A DNA stretch of 64,000 nucleotides from an uncultured Elusimicrobia bacterium (lineage in GTDB: Bacteria > Elusimicrobiota > Elusimicrobia > Elusimicrobiales > UBA9959): the NCBI GenBank assembly GCA_903879915.1, contig CAIRNJ010000042.1, forward strand, positions 1-64,000. The letters run 5' to 3'. Each line of letters begins with the position of its first letter. Position 1 is the stretch's first letter. The notes beneath the pieces are model-generated. The model was given only the letters and a program-made list of their open reading frames with translations, was not told where the DNA came from and searched no databases. The translations under genes and the position numbers were made by a program. Positions 16,339-24,540 of this stretch are shown here, piece after piece.

Positions 16339-19190
16339 GCGATACGGCCCGGGAAAATGGCCCCCCGCCCGTTAACGGGGAAACGGGCCTTATAAAGTTC
16401 GAGGAACTCTTCGACCTGGAAGAGATCCAGACGATACAGGACCAGTTCGCGAAAGCGACCGGAGTGGCGTCCATTATTACCAGGCCCGACGGAACGCCCA
16501 TCACCGAACCAAGCAATTTCTGCGGGCTTTGCAGGCTGATACGCAGGACCGGCAAGGGACTGAAGAACTGCCATAACTCCGACGCCGCGCTGGGGAAAAG
16601 CAGCCCTGCCGGGCCCATCATGCAGCCGTGCCTGAGCGGGGGGCTCTGGGACGGCGGGGCCGGCATTTCCGCGGGCGGCAAGCATATAGCTAACTGGCTG
16701 ATAGGCCAGGTACGCAATGAGACGCAGAGCGAAGAGAAAATGCTGGCATACGCGCGGGAGATAGGCGCGGACGAGGATGAGTTCCGGGCCGCGCTGGCCG
16801 AAGTGAAAATTATGCCTACCGCCCAGTTCCGGGAGATCTGCGGCGCGCTTTTCCTGTTCGCGAACCAGCTTTCCAAAACAGCTTACCAGAACTACCGGCA
16901 GAAGCGGCTGCTCGCCGAGCGCGAGCGGGCGGAAGAAGCGCTGAGGCAAAGCGAGGAGAAGTTCAGGCTGCTCACCGAAAAGTCCCTGGTCGGCGTCTAC
17001 ATCTTCCAGGACGCCAGAATAGTTTATGTGAACCCGAGCCTTGCCGGGACTTTCGGCTATTCGCCCGAAGAAGTGACCGGCAAACTCGGCATCAGCGACC
17101 TCTTCGGCCCTGACCACGTCGGGCTCGCTGCGGAAAGGCTCAGGGAGAGGCTGGACGGAAAGAGCGGGGATACTATCGTCTATAAAGTCCTGAAAAAGGA
17201 CGGCACCCCGTTCTTCGTTCAGAGCCATGCAATGCGCGTCGACTATCAGGGCAGGCCCGCCGTGATGGGCACCATGGTGGACATCACGGAGACCCGACGG
17301 GCCGAGGCGGCGCTGCGGGATTCGGAAGCCCGGTACAAGACGCTTTTTTCCGACGCGGCGGAAGGCATGCTGGTGGTGGATCTGCGGACGAAGCGCTTCC
17401 TGTACGGCAACCCGGCCGTCTGCAGAATGCTGGGCTATAAGGAAGAAGAGTTAATGCGCCTGGCCGTGATGGATATTCACCCCAAAGAGAAAGTGGCCGG
17501 CGTACTGGACGTGCTGGCGGCCCAGGCGCGGGGGGAAAAGAAAACCGCGGAGGTCCCGTGCATGCGCAGCAACGGCGAGGTGTTCTGCGCCTCCGTCACT
17601 ACGGCGAAAATAACCATTGACGGGCGCGAGTGCGCCCTGGGGTTCTTCACCGATATAACCGAACGCAAACAGGCGGAAGAGGCGCTGCTCGAAAGCGAGA
17701 CCCGCTACCGGGAAATAGTCGAGCTGGCCGTGGACGGGATACTTATGGGCTCCGCCGATGGGAAAATAATAGACGCGAATTCCCGGATGCAGAAGCTGGC
17801 GGGCAGGCCTTTGGATAAGCTTCTCGGCCTTCCGGTAGACGAGCTGTTCGGTCCCGCGGAACTGGGCGCCGAACCGCTGAGATTCGACCTGCTGAAAGAG
17901 GGCCGGACCGTTATCACCGAGCGGAATTTGCTCCGTCCCGACGGGACTACCCTGCCCGTGGAAATGCATTCGAAAATGATGCCCGGCGGCACCTATCAGT
18001 CCATCTACCGCGACATCTCCGGGCGCCGGCTGGAGCAGGAGACGCAGCTCCGCTTCGAGCTGCTGTTCCGCAATAACCCGGCCCTGATGGCGCTCACCAC
18101 CCTGCCGGACCGCATATTTTATGACGTCAACGACGCGTTCCTTAAAGCGCTCGGCTATGCCAGGGACGAGGTGATAGGCAAAACCTCCGCCGAGCTCGGC
18201 CTTTTCCCTAAGCCGGAGCAGCAGGCCGAAACGGCGGAGGAACTGAAGGCGCAGGGAAAGGTCTCCGGCCTGGAGCAGTTGGTCAGGCGCAGGGACGGGG
18301 CGGTGCTCTCCGGCCTCTTTTCCGGAGACGTGGTAAGCATCCGGGGGCGGCAATACTTCCTTACCGTGATGACCGATATTACCGAACGCAAGAGGCTGGA
18401 GGAGGAGAAGGAGCGGCTCAACGCTTCACTGCTGGAAAAGAACAGGGAGATGGAGAATTTCCTGTACATCACCACGCATGACCTGCGCAGCCCGTTGGTT
18501 AACATCCAGGGCTTCAGCCAGAACCTGGAACGCTATCTCGGTGAGCTGCGGCGGCTGCTGGCCGCGCTTACGCTGCCGCCCGGGACCGGCCCGGCACTGG
18601 AGAAACTGACGGCGGGAAGCATGCCGGAGGCCTTAAAATTCGTGCTGGAAAGCGCGCGTAAGATGGACGCGCTGATCGCTTCCCTGCTTGCGGTGTCGCG
18701 CCTAGGCCGCGTGGAAATGAAGCCGGAAACGGTGGAGATGAACGCCCTGCTGAAAACCATACTGGCTTCGCTGCGCTACCATCTCGAGGACGCGGGGGGC
18801 GAGGTAAAGTGCGGAAGCCTGCCTCCCTGCAAAGCCGATAAGGCGGCGGTGAGCCAGATCTTCACCAATCTGCTGGACAACGCCGTGAAATACAGGGATA
18901 AAGACCGGCCCCTGGTGGTGAACGTCACCGGCGAAGTTAAAGGGAATATGGCGGTCTACACGGTGGCCGACAACGGCTCCGGCATACCGGCAGCCGACCT
19001 GGAAAAGGTCTGGAGCGTGTTTTACCAGGGGAGGGCTGCCAAGGCGCCCGGGAAGAAAGGGGAAGGCATAGGCCTGCACATGGTGAAGCTTATAGCCGAA
19101 AAGAACGGCGGCGGCATTACCGTGGATTCAAAAGAGAGGGAAGGCGCGGTGTTCAGCGTGCGGCTGCCGGCGGCGGGGGAGGGCTTATGA
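16335..19190 (+). CDS. Soluble PocR-PAS sensor histidine kinase
   Basis: 951 residues without membrane helices. A PocR ligand-binding domain spans about 15-190 (FEELFDLEEIQTIQDQFAKA, FCGLCRLIR, paired cysteines at CRL and NCHNSD). PAS domains lie at about 205-322, 325-445, 455-560 and 575-685. HisKA has His715, and the HATPase has NLLDNAVKYR and GEGIGLHMVK. PocR domains are known or proposed to bind small organics such as propanediol, some with a Cys cluster. The gene overlaps both neighbours by ATGA. Its kinase core is almost identical in DNA sequence to that of the previous kinase, indicating recent duplication or gene conversion. Confidence 0.92.
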   Translation: MSDTARENGPPPVNGETGLIKFEELFDLEEIQTIQDQFAKATGVASIITRPDGTPITEPSNFCGLCRLIRRTGKGLKNCHNSDAALGKSSPAGPIMQPCLSGGLWDGGAGISAGGKHIANWLIGQVRNETQSEEKMLAYAREIGADEDEFRAALAEVKIMPTAQFREICGALFLFANQLSKTAYQNYRQKRLLAERERAEEALRQSEEKFRLLTEKSLVGVYIFQDARIVYVNPSLAGTFGYSPEEVTGKLGISDLFGPDHVGLAAERLRERLDGKSGDTIVYKVLKKDGTPFFVQSHAMRVDYQGRPAVMGTMVDITETRRAEAALRDSEARYKTLFSDAAEGMLVVDLRTKRFLYGNPAVCRMLGYKEEELMRLAVMDIHPKEKVAGVLDVLAAQARGEKKTAEVPCMRSNGEVFCASVTTAKITIDGRECALGFFTDITERKQAEEALLESETRYREIVELAVDGILMGSADGKIIDANSRMQKLAGRPLDKLLGLPVDELFGPAELGAEPLRFDLLKEGRTVITERNLLRPDGTTLPVEMHSKMMPGGTYQSIYRDISGRRLEQETQLRFELLFRNNPALMALTTLPDRIFYDVNDAFLKALGYARDEVIGKTSAELGLFPKPEQQAETAEELKAQGKVSGLEQLVRRRDGAVLSGLFSGDVVSIRGRQYFLTVMTDITERKRLEEEKERLNASLLEKNREMENFLYITTHDLRSPLVNIQGFSQNLERYLGELRRLLAALTLPPGTGPALEKLTAGSMPEALKFVLESARKMDALIASLLAVSRLGRVEMKPETVEMNALLKTILASLRYHLEDAGGEVKCGSLPPCKADKAAVSQIFTNLLDNAVKYRDKDRPLVVNVTGEVKGNMAVYTVADNGSGIPAADLEKVWSVFYQGRAAKAPGKKGEGIGLHMVKLIAEKNGGGITVDSKEREGAVFSVRLPAAGEGL

Positions 19191-20596
19191 GTAACTTGAA
19201 ACTGCAGGACCGGGATCATCTTATCGACGGTAAATACGGCATCGCCGACCTGGTGGACCTGGACCGGCTGCGCGGCATCTTCGAAAAATTCACCAAGGCC
19301 ACGGGGTTCACCATCGGTTTCCTCGACCATCCCGGGCTTAACATCCTTGCCGCCACCGGCTGGCGGGATATCTGCACCAAATTCCACCGGGGCTGTCCGG
19401 CCTCCGCGGAGATCTGCACCAAAAGCAACAGGCATCTGCTGGACGCGCTCAGCGAGCCCGGCCAGATAGTGGTGGAGGCCTGCGAGAACGGGCTGGTGGA
19501 CTGCGCCACGCCCATCATCATCAAGGGCAAACATATAGCCAGCCTGGCCACCGGGCAGCTGCTGCTGGAACCTCCGGACCTCGAACGCTTCAAGCGGCAG
19601 GCCGGCCTGTACGGCTTCGACGAGCGGGCGTACCTGGCCGCTCTCGCCGAGATCCCGGTGGTCTCGCGGGAGACCCTGCGCGACGTGACGCTGTTCCTGG
19701 GCGAGATGGCCTACGTGATCTCGGAGATGGGGTACACCAATCTCGTGATCAAAGAGGAGTCCGGCAAGCTGGCCGGGGAGATAGTGGAGCGCAAGCTGGC
19801 CGAGCTGGAAAAAGAAAAACTTAACGCCGAACTGACCGTAAAGAACCGGGAGATGGAGAATTTTCTTTACGTCGCCACGCACGACCTGCGCAGCCCGCTG
19901 GTGAACATCCAGGGCTTCAGCAACAACCTTGCGGCTTACCTGGACGAGGTGCGGACCATGCTGGCGGCGGCGCCGCTGCCGCCGGAGACCAGGCAGGCGC
20001 TGGACAAGCTGACCGCGGAGCGTATCCCGGCGGCGCTGAAATTCATAATCGGCAGTTCGCGCTCCATGGACGCGCTTATCACCACGCTGCTCAAGGTGTC
20101 GCGCATAGGCCGCGTGGAAATGAAGCCGGAAACGCTGGAGATGAACGGCCTGCTGAAGACCATACTGGATTCCCTGCACTGCCAGCTTAAAGACGCGGGC
20201 GGGAAGATAACCTGCGGGAACCTGCCGCGCTGCAAGGCCGACCCGGTGGCGGCGAACCAGATCTTCACCAACCTGCTGGACAACGCCATAAAGTATAGGC
20301 ATAGGGACCGCGCCCTCGCGGTGAACATCTCCGGGAAGGTGAAAGGCGGCATGGCCGTTTATACGGTGTCGGACAACGGCGCGGGTATTCCGGAGGCCGA
20401 TCTGGTCAAGATCTGGAGCGTTTTTTTCCGCCCCGAAGCGGCGCCGGAGAGGAAAGGCGAAGGCATAGGCCTGCACACGGTGAAGCACCTGGCCGAAAAG
20501 AACGGCGGCGGCGTCACGGTTGAATCCAAAGAGGGAGAAGGCACCGCGTTCTGCGTGCGGCTGCCGGCAGTAGAGGAGGAGAAGAATGGGAACTAA
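19187..20596 (+). CDS. Soluble PocR sensor histidine kinase (short)
   Basis: 469 residues: a PocR domain (about 10-190) with ICTKFHRGCPASAEIC and VVEACENGLVDCATPI, a short linker, HisKA with His232 in VATHDLRSPLVNIQGFS, and HATPase_c ending GEGIGLHTVKHLAEKNGGG. There are no PAS domains. It reads like the preceding kinase with its PAS block removed. Its stop overlaps the receiver gene by 11 bp, so a shared phosphorelay is likely. Ligand unknown. Confidence 0.92.
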   Translation: MSNLKLQDRDHLIDGKYGIADLVDLDRLRGIFEKFTKATGFTIGFLDHPGLNILAATGWRDICTKFHRGCPASAEICTKSNRHLLDALSEPGQIVVEACENGLVDCATPIIIKGKHIASLATGQLLLEPPDLERFKRQAGLYGFDERAYLAALAEIPVVSRETLRDVTLFLGEMAYVISEMGYTNLVIKEESGKLAGEIVERKLAELEKEKLNAELTVKNREMENFLYVATHDLRSPLVNIQGFSNNLAAYLDEVRTMLAAAPLPPETRQALDKLTAERIPAALKFIIGSSRSMDALITTLLKVSRIGRVEMKPETLEMNGLLKTILDSLHCQLKDAGGKITCGNLPRCKADPVAANQIFTNLLDNAIKYRHRDRALAVNISGKVKGGMAVYTVSDNGAGIPEADLVKIWSVFFRPEAAPERKGEGIGLHTVKHLAEKNGGGVTVESKEGEGTAFCVRLPAVEEEKNGN

Positions 20597-21032
20597 TGAC
20601 AACGGCGTAACCATACTGATGGCAGAGGACGACGACGGCCACGCCACGCTGGTGCGGGAGCGGTTCGAAAGCGTGGGCGTGAACAATCCCGTGATCAGGT
20701 TCAAGGACGGAACGGAAACCTGGAATTTCCTTTCAGGGTCCGGCGCCGGCCTGGAAACAGGCAGCGGCTACCTGCTGCTGCTGGATATACGCATGCCCGG
20801 CCTGGACGGCATAGAGGTGCTGCGGCGCGTAAAGAAAGATCCGCGGCTGAAGAACATGCCGGTGATAATGCTCACCACTACCGACGATCCCAAGGAGATC
20901 GCCACCTGCTATGAGCTGGGCTGCAACAATTACCTGATCAAGCCGGTGGAATTCGAGAAATTCGCGGAGGTTATAAAGAGGCTCGGGCTGTTCCTGATGA
21001 TAGTTAAAGTCAGCAAGCTCAAGGCGGGATAG
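20586..21032 (+). CDS. Receiver-only response regulator, Rcp1-like
   Basis: 148 residues, receiver domain only. The acidic pocket is AEDDDGH, the phospho-acceptor is Asp67 (LLLLDIRMPGLDG), the switch Thr lies in MLTTTDDPKE, and the Lys is in YLIKPVEFEKF. The long segment between the acidic pocket and Asp67 (RFKDGTETWNFL) is typical of Rcp1-type regulators paired with bacteriophytochrome-like kinases. It has no output domain, so it acts by protein contact or as a phosphate shuttle. Translationally coupled to the kinase upstream (GAGGAG Shine-Dalgarno). Confidence 0.93.
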   Translation: MGTNDNGVTILMAEDDDGHATLVRERFESVGVNNPVIRFKDGTETWNFLSGSGAGLETGSGYLLLLDIRMPGLDGIEVLRRVKKDPRLKNMPVIMLTTTDDPKEIATCYELGCNNYLIKPVEFEKFAEVIKRLGLFLMIVKVSKLKAG

Positions 21033-21058
21033 TTGATTCCCGGCGGCCTAGCGGCAGG

Positions 21059-21583
21059 TCAGCAGACGATAAGCTGCGTGGAAAAGGCCGTTTCGTTGAG
21101 CACCAGGTTCAGGGCGGAGCCGGAGGCCTCGCCGAAGACATAGTTGGATTCCTGTATCGCGGCGGTCCAGCGGGCGAACTCCTCCCTGGGCCAGGCCCAC
21201 ACTTCCACTTTCTCGCCTTTCGAGATCTCTTTCTGTATCACCTTGCGCATCCGGAAGCCTTCCTCCGCGCTTTCTTTCAGTATGACCAGCCGGCCGCCGC
21301 GCAGGCGCCTGGCCACCTTGGTAAGCTTGTTCACGGCCACGTTGCCGCATTCTATCCATACGCCGATGCCGCCCTCCCCGTCGGGCACCACCAGGTCGGG
21401 AAAAAAGCCGATGTCCGCCACCAGCGGGTCGGACGGTCCCGTTTCCAGCGCGGGTTCCCGGTCGAAAAAAAGTATGGCCGCGGTCAGCCGCAGCGCCACG
21501 TGCTCGGGGGTTTCCTCGTCCTTGGCCGCCAGCAGGATGCGCCGGGAGCCGCCGTTTATGTTAAGTTCGCTTCTTACGTTCAT
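21059..21583 (-). CDS. YaeQ-like family protein (PD-(D/E)XK fold)
   Basis: 174 residues. The pattern ETPEHVALRLTAAILFF, PDLVVPDGEGGIGVWIECG and NKLTKVARR matches YaeQ, whose fold is a PD-(D/E)XK nuclease-like domain of unknown biological role. The candidate acidic pair and lysine lie in the DLVV...WIECG...K stretch. The start is one base after the U32 gene stop, so the two are co-transcribed. Divergent from E. coli YaeQ; the family call is moderate. Confidence 0.72.
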   Translation of the reverse strand: MNVRSELNINGGSRRILLAAKDEETPEHVALRLTAAILFFDREPALETGPSDPLVADIGFFPDLVVPDGEGGIGVWIECGNVAVNKLTKVARRLRGGRLVILKESAEEGFRMRKVIQKEISKGEKVEVWAWPREEFARWTAAIQESNYVFGEASGSALNLVLNETAFSTQLIVC

Positions 21584-21584
21584 T

Positions 21585-23459
21585 TCAGTCTTCCAGTCCT
21601 TCCTGCTCTTCCTGTTCTTCCGGCTCTCCGGCCGGGGCCGCCGCGCGCGCGGCCGCTTCCCTGAACAGCCGCATCCGGCAGGCGGCGCAGTCGAACTCCA
21701 GGCGGAAGCGCGAGCCCTCCGCGTCCTCGAGGTACAGCGGCTCCACCGCCTTTCCTTTCTTGCACAGCCCGAGCCGGCGGCGCAGGCAGAAGCGCGTGAC
21801 CATCAGCGGGCGCCCGGTCAGGTCGGCCCCGGCCTCCGCCGCTTTGCCTATCTCCGTGACGCCGTGGCGCTTATAGAAGCCCGCGGCGCGCGAATTCAGC
21901 ACGTTGGCCGTGTAGTCCAGCTTCGTCTCCGGGTAGGGGAAGTTGTTGGGGGAAAGCTTTATTTCCTCGCGCGCCGGCGCGGCCGCGCCGGCGTTCTCCA
22001 GCGCCGTCAGCGCGTCGCGGCGCAGGTCGTTGAGCGCGGATACCGGGATGAAGTAGGGCGTTGAAAGCTTTACGTCCAGCGCCTCGAGGTAAAAAGCCGT
22101 TTCGCCCAGCTTCGAGAGCTGCTTCTTTATGGTGTCCAGCGCCTGCTCGGGTTTTTTGGCGGCTTCTTTCTTATAGGGCAGGTTTTTCGTTACGGCCGCG
22201 CCGCGTTCGTCCGAGGCCTTCAGGGCGAAGCCGTCGGCCGTCTCCAGGAATTCCAGCTTCACGGCGAACCTGCGCTGCGCGCCGTCGCGCTCGACGCTCT
22301 TTAAAAATTCCCTGTCCAGGTTGCGGAATACGGAGCTACCGTTCTCCAGGCCTTTGAGGTTGTCGGCCCGCACGCGCCCGTCCTTCACGCCGTTGACCAG
22401 CGAGCCGGTCAGCGTGCCGGTCTTGTCGAAGAAGGTGATGCCGTCGCCCGGGTGGACCTTGTCGGCGTTGTGTATCTTGAAGGACCCTTCCTTCACGTCG
22501 AAAACGCGCCCCAGCGGCTCGCCCGCGAACTTCGGGGTGTCCGGGGAAGCCACTTCCAGCGGGTTGCCGTCCAGGAAATATTCGGTATAGCCGCGGTTGA
22601 AGGTCTTGGCGGGGTCGGGCGTGAACGCGGCGAAACTTTTCCCCGCGGACGCGCGCGCGTAGCCTTTTTTCTCGATGAGCTTATCCAGCTCGCGGCGGTA
22701 CAGGGAAACTATGTTGCGCACATAGGCCCGGTCCTTGAGCCGGCCTTCTATCTTGAAGGAGGTTATCCCGGCCGCGGCCAGGTGCGCGAGCCGGCGCGAA
22801 AGGTTCAGGTCCTTGAGCGACAGCTGGTGCTTGTTCGCCTCGATGGTCTCGCCGGCGGCGTCCGACAGCCGGTAGGGCTTGCGGCAGGGCTGGGCGCAGT
22901 CGCCGCGGTTGCCGCTCCGGCCGCCCAGCTCCTGGCTGAGGTAGCACTGGCCGCTGTAGCACACGCACAGCGCCCCGTGCACGAAAAATTCAAGCTCTAC
23001 GGCGGTTTTGGCCCGTATGGCCTTTATTTCCTCGAGCGTCAGCTCGCGGGCCAGTATCACCCGCTTGAAGCCGGCCTTCTCCAGGAACAGCACTTTTTCC
23101 GGCGTGGTGTTGTGGGTCTGGGTGCTGGCTATCAGCGGAATCGGAGGCAGGTTCGTCTCGAGCAGCCCCATGTCCTGGATGATGACCGCGTCGGCGCCGG
23201 CTTCCCAGAGGCTGGTTATAAGCTTCTGGGCGCGCGGCAGCTCTTCGTCGGTCAGTATGGTGTTGACCGCGGCATAGACCTTCGCCCGGTACTTGTGGGC
23301 GTGGGCGGCCAGTCTGCCTATGTCGGTCACGGTATTGGCGGCGCCGGCGCGCGCGCCGAAGTGTTCGGCGCCTATGTAGACGGCGTCCGCGCCGCAGTTC
23401 ACGGCGTCAATGCCGGTATCCAGGTCTCTGGCCGGGGCCAGCAGTTCGAGTTTTTTCAT
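21585..23459 (-). CDS. rlhA: U32-family peptidase / RlhA-type RNA hydroxylase
   Basis: 624 residues. The N-terminal half is a U32 TIM-barrel (LLAPARDLDTGIDAVNCGADAVYIG, FVHGALCVCYSGQCYLS) with the Cys set HGALCVCYSGQC, GDCAQPC that binds Fe-S in RlhA/TrhP. A central DUF3656 region follows. The C-terminal MVTRFCLRRRLGLCKKG and CAACRMRLF segments are typical of full-length RlhA (E. coli RlhA is 653 residues), which hydroxylates C2501 of 23S rRNA. Cytosolic. Substrate specificity (23S rRNA versus tRNA) is inferred from length and C-terminus. Confidence 0.85.
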   Translation of the reverse strand: MKKLELLAPARDLDTGIDAVNCGADAVYIGAEHFGARAGAANTVTDIGRLAAHAHKYRAKVYAAVNTILTDEELPRAQKLITSLWEAGADAVIIQDMGLLETNLPPIPLIASTQTHNTTPEKVLFLEKAGFKRVILARELTLEEIKAIRAKTAVELEFFVHGALCVCYSGQCYLSQELGGRSGNRGDCAQPCRKPYRLSDAAGETIEANKHQLSLKDLNLSRRLAHLAAAGITSFKIEGRLKDRAYVRNIVSLYRRELDKLIEKKGYARASAGKSFAAFTPDPAKTFNRGYTEYFLDGNPLEVASPDTPKFAGEPLGRVFDVKEGSFKIHNADKVHPGDGITFFDKTGTLTGSLVNGVKDGRVRADNLKGLENGSSVFRNLDREFLKSVERDGAQRRFAVKLEFLETADGFALKASDERGAAVTKNLPYKKEAAKKPEQALDTIKKQLSKLGETAFYLEALDVKLSTPYFIPVSALNDLRRDALTALENAGAAAPAREEIKLSPNNFPYPETKLDYTANVLNSRAAGFYKRHGVTEIGKAAEAGADLTGRPLMVTRFCLRRRLGLCKKGKAVEPLYLEDAEGSRFRLEFDCAACRMRLFREAAARAAAPAGEPEEQEEQEGLED

Positions 23460-23486
23460 AAGATCCTAGTGCGCCGCTCCGGTGTC

Positions 23487-24521
23487 CTATAAAGACCTTA
23501 CGGAGCCGGCGTCGGCGGCGCGGGACTGAGCGAAGTCGGCTTCGATGCGGTAATACTTGTAGGTCAGGCTGGCTACGCGGGCGATGAATTTTTTCGCGCT
23601 CGAATAATCCGGCACTTCCGAGGTCAGCACCACGATAACGTAGTCGCCGCGCGGGGAGAACACTATGCCGGCGTCGTGGCAGGCTTTCCTGAGCAGGCCG
23701 GTCTTGTGGCCTATCTCCCAGCCCAGCGGCAGGCCTTTGCGCAGGCGGCTGCGGCTTTTGTTGTGCTTGAGCACGTCCAGCATGAACTCGCTGGATTCCC
23801 GGCTGATCAGCTCGCCGGCGTAGATCCGCTCCAGCAGCTCGGCCATCTCCCGCGCGGTGGTGTAGTTCTCGTTCTTGATGGGGCCGGAGGCCAGGCTCAT
23901 GCCGTCCATCGAAATATTGGTGTGCACCAGTCCCAGCTTGGTGAAAGCGCCCTGCAGGTACGCCATCCCGACGTAGTCTATCAGCATCCTGGTGGCGGTA
24001 TTGTCACTTTCAGTGATCATCTTGTAAATGATCTCCATTACGGAGAGCGACGTGCCGTTGCGCACCCATTTGAGCGTGCCGGAGCCGCCCACGCGGTCGG
24101 CGCTGGTAAGTTTTATCTGCGTGTTAAGCGTTATATCGCCGCTGTTTATCTTGTCGAACACCGCGGCCATGATGGGCATTTTCACCAGGCTGGCCGAGGT
24201 GAACAGGCGGTCGGCGTTATAGTCCCAGGTGCGCCCGCTCTGCAGGTCCTTCAGGTAGATGCCGGCGTTGGCTCGCCAGGCGCCGGCGGCGGATTCCAGG
24301 CCGGACACCATCGCCTGCCATTCCACGTCGTTGATAGGCGACTGCACCGTCTTCTTCAGGTCCTCGGGCGGCGGGTTCAGCTGGCGGTTAAGCCAGACGC
24401 CGCCGCTGTAAAGACCGAAGACGACCGCGGCCAGGCCGCCGGCAAGGGCCGCAAAAGCCCAGCCCGACAGCCTTCTGGGCGGAGGCGGAACATGCCGCGT
24501 GGGTACGTGATGCCGGTGCAA
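23487..24521 (-). CDS. Membrane-anchored class A beta-lactamase-fold serine hydrolase
   Basis: 344 residues starting from a TTG with GGGAG seven bases upstream; no in-frame ATG fits before residue 71. A Pro-rich cytosolic tail is followed by one helix (about 19-43), so the catalytic domain is periplasmic. Motifs: Ser111-x-x-Lys114 (SLVK), Ser172-Asp-Asn (SDN) and Lys273-Thr-Gly (KTG). An ExxLN omega-loop motif equivalent to Glu166 of class A beta-lactamases is not apparent. It may therefore be a peptidoglycan peptidase or another acylating hydrolase rather than a resistance enzyme. Lies 19 bases downstream of clpC. Confidence 0.82.
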   Translation of the reverse strand: MHRHHVPTRHVPPPPRRLSGWAFAALAGGLAAVVFGLYSGGVWLNRQLNPPPEDLKKTVQSPINDVEWQAMVSGLESAAGAWRANAGIYLKDLQSGRTWDYNADRLFTSASLVKMPIMAAVFDKINSGDITLNTQIKLTSADRVGGSGTLKWVRNGTSLSVMEIIYKMITESDNTATRMLIDYVGMAYLQGAFTKLGLVHTNISMDGMSLASGPIKNENYTTAREMAELLERIYAGELISRESSEFMLDVLKHNKSRSRLRKGLPLGWEIGHKTGLLRKACHDAGIVFSPRGDYVIVVLTSEVPDYSSAKKFIARVASLTYKYYRIEADFAQSRAADAGSVRSL

Positions 24522-24540
24522 ACTGAGCTCCCTCGGGGGT

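Noticed and set aside
23487-24521. Antibiotic-resistance beta-lactamase
   Set aside because: The fold motifs are there but the omega-loop Glu is not evident, and the context is ClpC and RlhA rather than a resistance cassette.
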